Assembly: GCF_012978815.1 (NCBI RefSeq)
Contig: NZ_LIWR01000012.1
Span: 1 to 17,203 of the forward strand
DNA from: Campylobacter sp. RM16189
GTDB lineage: Bacteria; Campylobacterota; Campylobacteria; Campylobacterales; Campylobacteraceae
Direction: 5' to 3'
DNA length: 17,203 nt
This document shows, piece after piece, positions 7,551-13,791 of this stretch (its first letter is position 1; the number at the start of each line of letters is the position of its first letter). The notes below the pieces were generated by a model. The model searched no databases, was not told the DNA's origin, and saw only the letters and a program-made list of their open reading frames with translations. Position numbers and translations under genes: made by a program.

Positions 7551-7720
7551 GTGCGCCTATAATGCCATTTAACAAAATTACGTGGGTAATACACGATTTA
7601 GAAGGCCAAAAGCTTCAATATTTTGTAATTATAAACTAGTAAAAATGAAACTGTTTGTAAATAATATAGTATCTTGAATGAGTTAAATAAAATACTTCTT
7701 TAATAATATTTAAAAGATAG

Positions 7721-7775
7721 CGGCATATAATAAGCCGTAGGTAGAGATATATTTTAAAAAATAGTAAACAAGGAG
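7721..7775 (+). promoter_or_regulatory. Promoter and ribosome site of the mcrBC operon
   Basis: TATAAT at 7726-7731 is enclosed by CGGC (7721-7724) and GCCG (7734-7737), so the -10 box sits in the loop of a short inverted repeat that could be an operator. AAGGAG at 7770-7775 is 5 bases from the ATG. The rest of the divergent gap (7551-7720) holds only a possible second TATAAT at 7558-7563 and a 25-codon frame without a ribosome site. Confidence 0.5.
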
Positions 7776-7780
7776 CAAAA

Positions 7781-9706
7781 ATGTCATCATTGCAAGAATG
7801 TTTAAAGCCAAGAGATGAGTTTCAACAAAGATGGACTTTACAAGCTGTAAAAAATATGACCATAGAACAATACACAGGAATCGGCAACAAGGATACTTTT
7901 ACATACTGGCTTGAAAGCAAAACAGAAAATCTTATAAGTATATGGGGTGGGTCGGCTTATAAATTTGGAATTTTCAAAAGAGCCCAAAATGATGACAAAA
8001 AGGAACTCAGAAGCGGTCAAACAGGCGATGGTGAGTACGGCTGGTATTTAAAATATGGAAACACTAGAAATGAAGCGTTTGAAAAAATAAAAAGCCTCAT
8101 TTTACAAATTATAAATCACGCACAAAACAAAGAATTTGAGAATATTGACAGCATTGATCTAGGCGATGCCGTAAAATGGAAAATAGCTTTTTTATATGCG
8201 CCAGATAAAACCCTTTTACGTATTGTTTCACGAGATGCCTTTAAGTATCTCGCTCAGAAAAATAATATAGAATCAAACAGGATATCACAAATTCAAAAAG
8301 AACTAATTAAAAAGAAGCCAGACAATATTGACTTTTACGATTATTCGTCCTCGCTATGGAATGAATACGCAAAAGAAAACGATTCAAAACAGTCCGCATT
8401 AGAAGAAGAGAAAGAAAATGAGCCGGCCAATGATAACAAAACAGCAACTTATCCCTTAAATCAAATTTTATACGGCCCTCCAGGAACCGGAAAGACATAC
8501 ACCACAGTAGTAAAAGCCATAGAGATACTAGAAGAAAGAAAAGTCGATAGAAGCGAAAACAGAGATGACCTAAAAAAGAAATTTGATGAATATATACAAG
8601 GCGGACAAATAAAATTTGTAACATTTCATCAAAGCTATGGATATGAAGAATTTGTTGAGGGCATAAAACCTGTCTTTAACCAAGATGAAGGATTAGAATA
8701 CAAAATAACAAATGGAGTTTTTAAAGATATTTCCAAGAATGCAATTTTTAATATAGGAGATGTGATAGAAGGATATACGATCTCTTATGTTGGAAGCGAG
8801 CTCATAAAACTAAAGAAAAAAAATATACAAGGAGAAATTCCTGTCCCAATTTATTTAGTAGAAGAATTAGCGAGATTATTAAAAAAAGGATCTATTACAA
8901 TAGAAGATATTAAAAATAAAAACGCGGCAGAAAAAAATCCAGAAATACTCGAAAAATATATAGTAAATGGCTATACAAATTTGTTCACATATTTAGTTGA
9001 ATATTATATGGAAAAATCAAACAGAAAATCAGAAAAGCGAGTATTAATCATCGACGAAATCAATCGCGGAAATATATCTAAAATTTTCGGCGAGCTTATA
9101 ACGCTCATAGAGCCATCAAAAAGACTCGGTGCAGATGACGAGATAATAGTGGAGCTACCATACTCAAAAGAGAAATTTGGAGTGCCGTCAAATTTATATA
9201 TAGTCGGCACGATGAATACGGCAGATCGCAGCATAGCCCTTATGGATACAGCACTTAGAAGAAGGTTTGAGTTTGTGGAGATGATGCCAGAATACAATAA
9301 TCTAAAAGAAGTTGCCGGCATAGATATTGGGCAAATGCTAAAAACGATAAATGAACGCATAGAGTATCTTTACGACAGGGATCACATGATAGGGCATGCT
9401 TATTTTATAAATGCGTCAGACATGGAAACGCTTGCAAATGTCTTTAAAAACAAAATTTTACCACTACTACAAGAGTATTTTTACGACGACTGGGAGAAAA
9501 TAAGGCTAGTTCTAGGAGATAATCAGAAAAACGAAGACTTTCAGTTTGTTAAAGTCAAGAAAAATATGGTTGCAAAAGAATTATTTGTATCAAAGATCGA
9601 CGATGTAGACGATAAAGTCTTATACGAGATAAACAACCAAGAAACTTTCAACAACCCTCAAAGCTATATAAAAATTTACAAACAAAACAAAACGCAAGAG
9701 CAATGA
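7781..9706 (+). CDS. mcrB: McrB-type AAA+ GTPase of a modification-dependent restriction system
   Basis: A 641-residue motor subunit. The AAA+ domain shows Walker A GPPGTGKT (232-239), the typical FHQSYGYEEFVEG (282-294), Walker B LIIDEINRGN (422-431), the McrB GTP-specificity motif MNTADRS (478-484) and LRRRFEF (492-498). In this family the subunit forms a hexamer, uses GTP to translocate DNA and recruits the McrC nuclease after the N-terminal domain finds modified cytosine sites. The N-terminal part (1-200) is not the E. coli McrB domain; it has aromatic-rich YTGIGNKDTFTYWLE (31-45) and a GEYGWYLKYG segment (84-93) and may read another modification. A charged linker (200-220) separates the halves. 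An insert of about 100 residues lies between Walker A and B. It overlaps mcrC by four bases (ATGA), so the two are coupled. Confidence 0.93.
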   Translation: MSSLQECLKPRDEFQQRWTLQAVKNMTIEQYTGIGNKDTFTYWLESKTENLISIWGGSAYKFGIFKRAQNDDKKELRSGQTGDGEYGWYLKYGNTRNEAFEKIKSLILQIINHAQNKEFENIDSIDLGDAVKWKIAFLYAPDKTLLRIVSRDAFKYLAQKNNIESNRISQIQKELIKKKPDNIDFYDYSSSLWNEYAKENDSKQSALEEEKENEPANDNKTATYPLNQILYGPPGTGKTYTTVVKAIEILEERKVDRSENRDDLKKKFDEYIQGGQIKFVTFHQSYGYEEFVEGIKPVFNQDEGLEYKITNGVFKDISKNAIFNIGDVIEGYTISYVGSELIKLKKKNIQGEIPVPIYLVEELARLLKKGSITIEDIKNKNAAEKNPEILEKYIVNGYTNLFTYLVEYYMEKSNRKSEKRVLIIDEINRGNISKIFGELITLIEPSKRLGADDEIIVELPYSKEKFGVPSNLYIVGTMNTADRSIALMDTALRRRFEFVEMMPEYNNLKEVAGIDIGQMLKTINERIEYLYDRDHMIGHAYFINASDMETLANVFKNKILPLLQEYFYDDWEKIRLVLGDNQKNEDFQFVKVKKNMVAKELFVSKIDDVDDKVLYEINNQETFNNPQSYIKIYKQNKTQEQ

Positions 9707-10905
9707 TCAAATACTTAATAGAGTTTGAAAAATTTCGCCCGGAAGACGACCAAAACCTATTTAAAGCCGTAGATGCCTTTACTAGAGAAAATTTTGCCGC
9801 AGTAGAGTTTTTAAAGCCCGGTAGAGACAAAAGGGGCGATTTTTTACAAGCTCAAAACTACGTCGGTATCATCCAGACAAAAAGCGGCGATAGCCTTGAG
9901 ATACTTCCTAAGATCCACGACAACGATAATAGTAGCAATGAAGAGGCGGTAGAAAATTCTAAAAAGATTTTACTAACGATGCTAAAGACTTTAAAAAGTC
10001 ATCCGTTTAAAAATATAAACATAGCAAATTTAAAAAGCCTAAATTTGCCGCTTCTTGAAATTTTTATATCAATGTTCCTCGACGAAGTATCAAAACTCAT
10101 AAAAATAGGCATAAAAAGCGACTATGTAGAGCTAGAAGATAATCTAAAATTTTTAAAAGGAAAGCTTAAAATATCGGAGCAAATACGTAAAAATATCGTC
10201 CATAAAGAGAGATTTTACGTTTGCTATCAAGAGTTTTTCACAGATAGGGCCGAAAATCGTCTTATAAAAAGCACGCTCGAGTTTTTATACAAGCGCTCAA
10301 AATCAAGCAGAAATCAACGGCTTATTAGAGAATATTTATTTGCTTTTGACGAAATTTCATCTAGCTCCGATATAAACGCGGACTTTAGCCGCTTAAAACT
10401 CAATCGCCAAACAAAACACTATGAACAAGCGCTTTTATGGAGCAAGATATTTTTACAAAAGAAGTCGTTTAGTCCGTATAGAGGTAGCGATGTGGCTTTT
10501 GCCCTGCTTTTTGATATGAATAGACTTTTTGAAAGCTATGTCGGAAATTTTATAAAGAAAAAGCTTCCGAATGCTAAATTACAGCATTCACAAAAGCATC
10601 TTATAGAAAAACCAAAAGACTTTATGCTAAAACTGGATATATTTTTAAAGAATCAAAAACGAAATTATATAGCTGATACAAAGTGGAAAATAGTAAAATC
10701 AGAAAAAGATATATCTCAAGCCGACCTATACCAGCTATACGCTTACGGCAAAAAATACGAGTGCAACAAGCTATATCTCATCTATCCAAGGACAAGCAGT
10801 GTCGATCAAAAGGCTATGAAATTTAGATATGAAAACGATATGCAGCTTAATGTTTTATATTTTGATTTAGAAAAAGACAAGCTTACCAGATATTTATTAG
10901 CTTAA
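9703..10905 (+). CDS. mcrC: McrC-type PD-(D/E)XK nuclease subunit
   Basis: A 400-residue partner of McrB. The N-terminal part (1-110) contains GIIQTKSGDSLEILPKI (55-71), the strand-rich segment usual for McrC. The middle is helical, with the family hallmark ALLFDMNRLFESYVGNFI (267-284). The C-terminal PD-(D/E)XK nuclease is visible as LKLDIFL (309-315, D312) and YIADTKWK (322-329, D325 and K327), followed by QADLYQLYAY (339-348). All catalytic positions are present, so the nuclease should be active. Its start overlaps the mcrB stop by four bases. McrC stimulates McrB GTP hydrolysis and cuts DNA when translocating complexes meet. No strong terminator follows; an 11-bp palindrome with a T-run (10921-10936) is weak. 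Confidence 0.93.
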   Translation: MIKYLIEFEKFRPEDDQNLFKAVDAFTRENFAAVEFLKPGRDKRGDFLQAQNYVGIIQTKSGDSLEILPKIHDNDNSSNEEAVENSKKILLTMLKTLKSHPFKNINIANLKSLNLPLLEIFISMFLDEVSKLIKIGIKSDYVELEDNLKFLKGKLKISEQIRKNIVHKERFYVCYQEFFTDRAENRLIKSTLEFLYKRSKSSRNQRLIREYLFAFDEISSSSDINADFSRLKLNRQTKHYEQALLWSKIFLQKKSFSPYRGSDVAFALLFDMNRLFESYVGNFIKKKLPNAKLQHSQKHLIEKPKDFMLKLDIFLKNQKRNYIADTKWKIVKSEKDISQADLYQLYAYGKKYECNKLYLIYPRTSSVDQKAMKFRYENDMQLNVLYFDLEKDKLTRYLLA

Positions 10906-11012
10906 CATTATCCATACGACCTAGATTCTAGTTTTTCCTCTTTTAGGTATTGAATTTGTGCACTTAAATTTACTATTACTTAGTCGTATATTTTAAAACA
11001 CGAAAGAGCAAT

Positions 11013-11351
11013 ATGACAGAAGAAGAGATGTGGCAGGAGTATGACAAGTATTCTTTTTTAATAAGGGCAAAATCTAGTGATGATTTTGTGTGGAATGCCA
11101 TTTTCACTAAATACAGCTGCACGGATATGGCAAAGGATTTTTATAGGCAAGCCGTAAAGGCGCTAAATAATACTTATGACGTAATAGATGAAGTAAAATT
11201 TATATTGCAGAATCTAGATCAAGATTTTGGCTTTGATACTAAGTTTGTGCAAGAGATACGGCAGATGATACTAAACGTAGAGATGACGCCGTACGAATAT
11301 CAAGAAGTATCTAAAATACTAAAGAGCAACTCCATTAATCCAACTTGGTAG
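11013..11351 (+). CDS. Small hypothetical protein downstream of mcrBC
   Basis: A 112-residue acidic, helix-rich soluble protein beginning MTEEEMWQEYDKYS. There is no signal peptide, membrane helix, metal site or nucleotide-binding motif, and I recognise no family. GAAAGAG lies 5 bases ahead of the ATG. It starts 107 bp after mcrC in the same direction and may be read from the mcrBC promoter or from a weak TATATT box near 10988. The length, charge and position would suit an accessory or regulatory protein of the restriction system, but the sequence does not show this. It converges with the sigma-like gene at 11439. Confidence 0.7.
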   Translation: MTEEEMWQEYDKYSFLIRAKSSDDFVWNAIFTKYSCTDMAKDFYRQAVKALNNTYDVIDEVKFILQNLDQDFGFDTKFVQEIRQMILNVEMTPYEYQEVSKILKSNSINPTW

Positions 11352-11398
11352 CCTATCTCCTTAGCCTATAATAAACCGTAAAAATACAAGGGCAAATA

Positions 11399-11435
11399 AG
11401 GGCTGATTGATGGCCCTCTATTCTATCCGCGGATA
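11399..11435. terminator. Palindromic elements between two convergent genes
   Basis: AGGGC (11399-11403) pairs with GCCCT (11413-11417), and the perfect 12-bp palindrome TATCCGCGGATA lies at 11424-11435, just beyond the stop of the sigma-like gene. This is the natural place for a bidirectional terminator, but T-runs are poor, so the call is tentative. The palindrome could instead be a protein-binding site. Confidence 0.3.
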
Positions 11436-11438
11436 AAT

Positions 11439-11807
11439 TTAAGATATTTCTTTCACGTAATCATAAAATTTCCTTACTATCCTTGGATGTTTGATCTTTT
11501 TTATGGCTTGGGCTTCTATTTGTCTTACACGCTCTCTAGTTACTCCACCTAGTACTAGCCCGGTTTCTTCTAATGTATATGGACCGCCTACTCCAGTGTT
11601 TCCGTTTTTTAAGTCTGCTAGCTTAGACACTTCCTGGATAGTTTTGGCCTGAAGGGAATTTATAATACCCGCCAAATCGCTCTTGATATTTTTTAACCTA
11701 AACTTATCTTCCACAGAGACATCGGTGGCATTCACCATAAATTTGACTTTTTCTCGCAGTTCTTCGGCGACTTCGAGCATTTCTTTTATTTGGGTTAAAT
11801 TTTGCAT
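11439..11807 (-). CDS. Stand-alone sigma-70 region-4-like DNA-binding protein
   Basis: A 122-residue protein. Its C-terminal half (77-110) is nearly a textbook sigma-70 region 4.2: YTLEETGLVLGGVTRERVRQ and then IEAQAIKKIKHPRI, the helix-turn-helix that reads the -35 element, with the RERVRQIE recognition helix intact. The first 65 residues form charged helices and contain no region 2, so it cannot melt a promoter as a sigma factor does. It could be a transcription regulator, an RNA-polymerase-binding modulator or a phage/plasmid-type late activator. ATG 11807 follows a strong AAAGGAG (11813-11819). It lies among defence genes and could regulate them; this is inference. One glycine more than usual (GLVLGGVTRE) sits in the HTH turn. 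Confidence 0.8.
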   Translation of the reverse strand: MQNLTQIKEMLEVAEELREKVKFMVNATDVSVEDKFRLKNIKSDLAGIINSLQAKTIQEVSKLADLKNGNTGVGGPYTLEETGLVLGGVTRERVRQIEAQAIKKIKHPRIVRKFYDYVKEIS

Positions 11808-11812
11808 ATGGA

Positions 11813-11844
11813 CTCCTTTGTAGATTGTGTCTTGTAATAGTATA
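11813..11844 (-). promoter_or_regulatory. Promoter and ribosome site of the sigma-like gene
   Basis: On the minus strand TATACT lies at 11839-11844 in an AT-rich setting, and AAAGGAG at 11813-11819 precedes the ATG by 5 bases. The predicted leader is about 25 bases. The box overlaps the left edge of the opposing Res relic's frame but not its homologous part. Confidence 0.5.
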
Positions 11845-11893
11845 TTTTGTTAATTTTTTACATAGGTTGATCCATAAAAGTATTTTACCGAGC

Positions 11894-12454
11894 AAAAAGG
11901 ACATATTTACTGTTAAGCTTACCGTTGATGAGGAAAAACTTGCAATGCCTGAGTTTAAGGCGTTATGTTCGAAAATTAATTCTAAATCCGTTTATGTTGT
12001 AGATTTTGATACAGAAGAGCTTGTAAAAAACTCTATTATCTCTCTTAATAAGAAGTTATTGATTCCGAAGATTCACTTCAAAGTGGAAACGGGTACAATG
12101 AAAGAGATTAAGTCAAGAAGTGATTTAATAAACACAAGTTCATTTTCAAAGGAAAGTTTGCGAATCTACAATGTTTCTGTAGCCACGAATTCAAATCTAA
12201 AGTATGATTTGATAGGCAAACTAGTAGAGGAAACCGGTCTAACTAGAAAGGCTGTAATTCAAATTTTGCAGGGTATGGAAGAATCTGTATTTAATCAGTT
12301 TAAAGATAATCCGGAAGAATTTATTATTCGTGTAGCGGGACTAATTAATGATGAAAAGGCGACAGCGATTATCGAGCATATCACCTATAATGTTATGGAT
12401 GAAAGGTATGACACAACAACCGATACTCTACACTGTTTAATCTTTTATTGTTAA
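11894..12454 (+). pseudogene. res: C-terminal-part remnant of a type III restriction Res subunit
   Basis: The frame encodes a segment characteristic of the type III restriction enzyme R subunit: LTVDEEKLAMPEFKAL, INSKSVYVVDFDTEELV, KVETGTMKEIKS, KYDLIGKLVEETGLTRKAV and FNQFKDNPEEFI. These belong to the region after the helicase motifs. The helicase part and the C-terminal nuclease are missing: homology-like sequence starts near 11894 and stops near 12415 (MDERYDT), followed by an unrelated tail to the stop. No start with a ribosome site exists; the in-frame extension back to 11825 lies over the promoter of the sigma-like gene. No Mod methyltransferase is present. I conclude that it is a dead fragment of a former type III restriction system, a sign of turnover at this site. 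Confidence 0.75.
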
Positions 12455-12722
12455 TTTAATACATTTAAATTTTTATATCTCTTAATTGCTCCATTGATTA
12501 AAATTATTTATATGGCTAATTCTATCTGCAGTTAAGGTATCTATTATGTAGTAAATATACAAAATATATAAGAAAGTCAGGAAATATACTTCTTAAATTT
12601 AATATCAAAAAAAATAATACAAAAAAATCCTTACTATAGTATTCGAACCAACAACTAAAAAGTAAACTGTTATTTTTGTAATAGCGTATAATCATATGAG
12701 CTTTTAAAATAGTACTTTATTA

Positions 12723-12780
12723 AAAAGTGAGACAGTAAAAAATTTCATACTTACTGTCTCACTTTTGTCTCACTTTTTTT
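12723..12780. repeat. Left motif cluster, copy 2, with compensatory changes
   Basis: AAAAGTGAGACAGTAA (12723-12738) is the exact reverse complement of TTACTGTCTCACTTTT (12751-12766), with a 12-base spacer; GTCTCACTTTTTTT follows (12767-12780). Compared with copy 1, both arms changed together and pairing is perfect in each copy. The third unit carries the same A-to-T change. Confidence 0.85.
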
Positions 12781-12948
12781 CGGAATAGAGTAGAATCAAT
12801 AAGAAATTTAAAGAAAAAATAAGAAAAATTTAAGCAAAAATAGATCAAAAATCAAAGAAAAATAGTTGATTCTAAGCTCGTATTTAAGGCTTTTTAAGAA
12901 CTTTTTAGAAAGAAAAAGAATAAAATGGAAAAATAAAGAAAAAAATGG

Positions 12949-13010
12949 AACTGAAAGGAAATGGCTCCGGATGCTGAATCAGAACCGGCTTGCATTAAAC
13001 ACTGTATTTT
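12949..13010 (-). other. tRNA 3'-half-like core, copy 2
   Basis: This matches the copy 1 core. On the minus strand it reads GCCGGTTCTGATTCAGC then ATCCGGAGCCA. The possible T-stem is slightly better than in copy 1 (GCCGG against TCAGC pairs at four of five positions, one of them a wobble). There is no 5' tRNA half, so it is not a tRNA gene. Confidence 0.4.
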
Positions 13011-13039
13011 AGCCACTTTAAGCTTACTAAAAAAATGGT

Positions 13040-13067
13040 AGTGACTCACTTTTGACTCACTTTTTTT
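13040..13067. repeat. Right motif cluster, copy 2
   Basis: AGTGACTCACTTTT (13040-13053) is followed directly by GACTCACTTTTTTT (13054-13067) and TCGGAATAAAGTAGAAT. It keeps the AGTGACTC form although the left cluster of the same copy has changed to ACTGTCTC. Confidence 0.8.
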
Positions 13068-13339
13068 CGGAATAAAGTAGAATAAAATAGGATAAGCTTA
13101 GAAATAAAATGGAAAAAATCGGAAAAGTTTTTGTTAAATTTCATAAATTTTTCAATCGGTTTTCAAAAGGTAAAATTATAAAAATAAGTTAAATCCCTAA
13201 ATATAAGGCTTAAAATGATATAAAAAATGATATCTTTTTTATGTTTTATGAAAATACTTAAATTAACAGCTTTGTTTTTAAAACTTACCAATTAGTTTTC
13301 AATATATTTTATTAAAGTCTAGATTATTTTAATTAGATC

Positions 13340-13724
13340 ATGCAGATAAAAGATGCTGTTGACCTAAGCTCTTTAATGGTTCAGCCGGGCTTATGGAACA
13401 CAACAAAATTTATAAGTTTTTCAAATACGCACCAAAACAAATGCAAAATAAAACCAAGCTTTTCAGATACCGATAACCTCTTTAAATCGAATATACAGCA
13501 AGCTTTGACAAAAAGGCTGATGATGGAGATATAGTAAAAGACTACTATGTCACAAATAGGCGAGTAAGAAGAATTTATCTGCCCTCAAAACAGTACTCAA
13601 GCATCTTAAAACTTGATCCACAGATAAAAAGAAAAGAGTTTATATTTTTGAAGGCGTAAGTGATGCACATGCACTCGCTATCAAAGATGGCGAAGTTAAG
13701 TCACCTCTAGAGAAAGCGATATAA
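13340..13724 (+). pseudogene. Multiply frameshifted coding relic of unknown family
   Basis: Protein-like sequence continues through changing frames: from ATG 13340 (MQIKDAVDLSSLMVQPG), then from 13393 (MEHNKIYKFFKYAPKQM, stop 13474), then about 13486-13659 (FDKKADDGDIVKDYYV, RRVRRIYLPSKQ), then RVYIFEGVSDAHALA to the stop at 13722-13724. At least three frame changes are needed to join these, so the gene is dead. IFEGVSDAHAL is vaguely like a TOPRIM strand, but too little remains for an assignment. It begins about 90 bp after repeat copy 2, where a cargo gene of another module would be expected. Confidence 0.5.
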
Positions 13725-13754
13725 ATAAAAATTTTATTTATGATAGGTAAAAAT

Positions 13755-13778
13755 TTAAGCCATCTTTTGGCAGCTTAA
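13755..13778 (-). terminator. Intrinsic terminator of the helicase gene
   Basis: On the minus strand TTAAGC-TGCC and GGCTTAA form a 9-pair stem with one bulged base and a short A-rich loop, followed by ATTTTTACC. It lies 14 bases beyond the helicase stop (13792), which suits rho-independent termination. Confidence 0.6.
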
Positions 13779-13791
13779 AATATTTAATATT

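Larger units (their letters stand above)
12641..13251. repeat. Large direct repeat, copy 2 (about 611 bp)
   Basis: The second copy of the block at 3596-4210, in the same orientation, starting at the same attcgaacca and ending in tttttatgttttatgaaa. A conserved TATAAT lies at 12687-12692 (copy 1: 3642-3647). The stretch 12455-12640 before it and 13252-13339 after it show nothing I can identify. The two copies bound the toxin-antitoxin, AAA+, McrBC and Res-relic block. Confidence 0.9.

Noticed and set aside
7562..7639. 25-codon frame MPFNKITWVIHDLEG in the divergent gap before mcrB
   Set aside because: No ribosome site and no recognisable family; it reads somewhat like protein but is too short to call. 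It could be a relic.
8307..9360. Minus-strand frames of 105 and 118 codons inside mcrB
   Set aside because: Shadows of a well-supported gene on the other strand.
11825..11893. N-terminal 23 codons of the Res-relic frame as part of a real protein
   Set aside because: They do not resemble Res, lie over the opposing promoter, and lack a ribosome site.
11704..11904. 66-codon minus-strand frame overlapping the sigma-like gene start
   Set aside because: It is an alternative frame of the sigma-like gene's 5' end and covers that gene's promoter.
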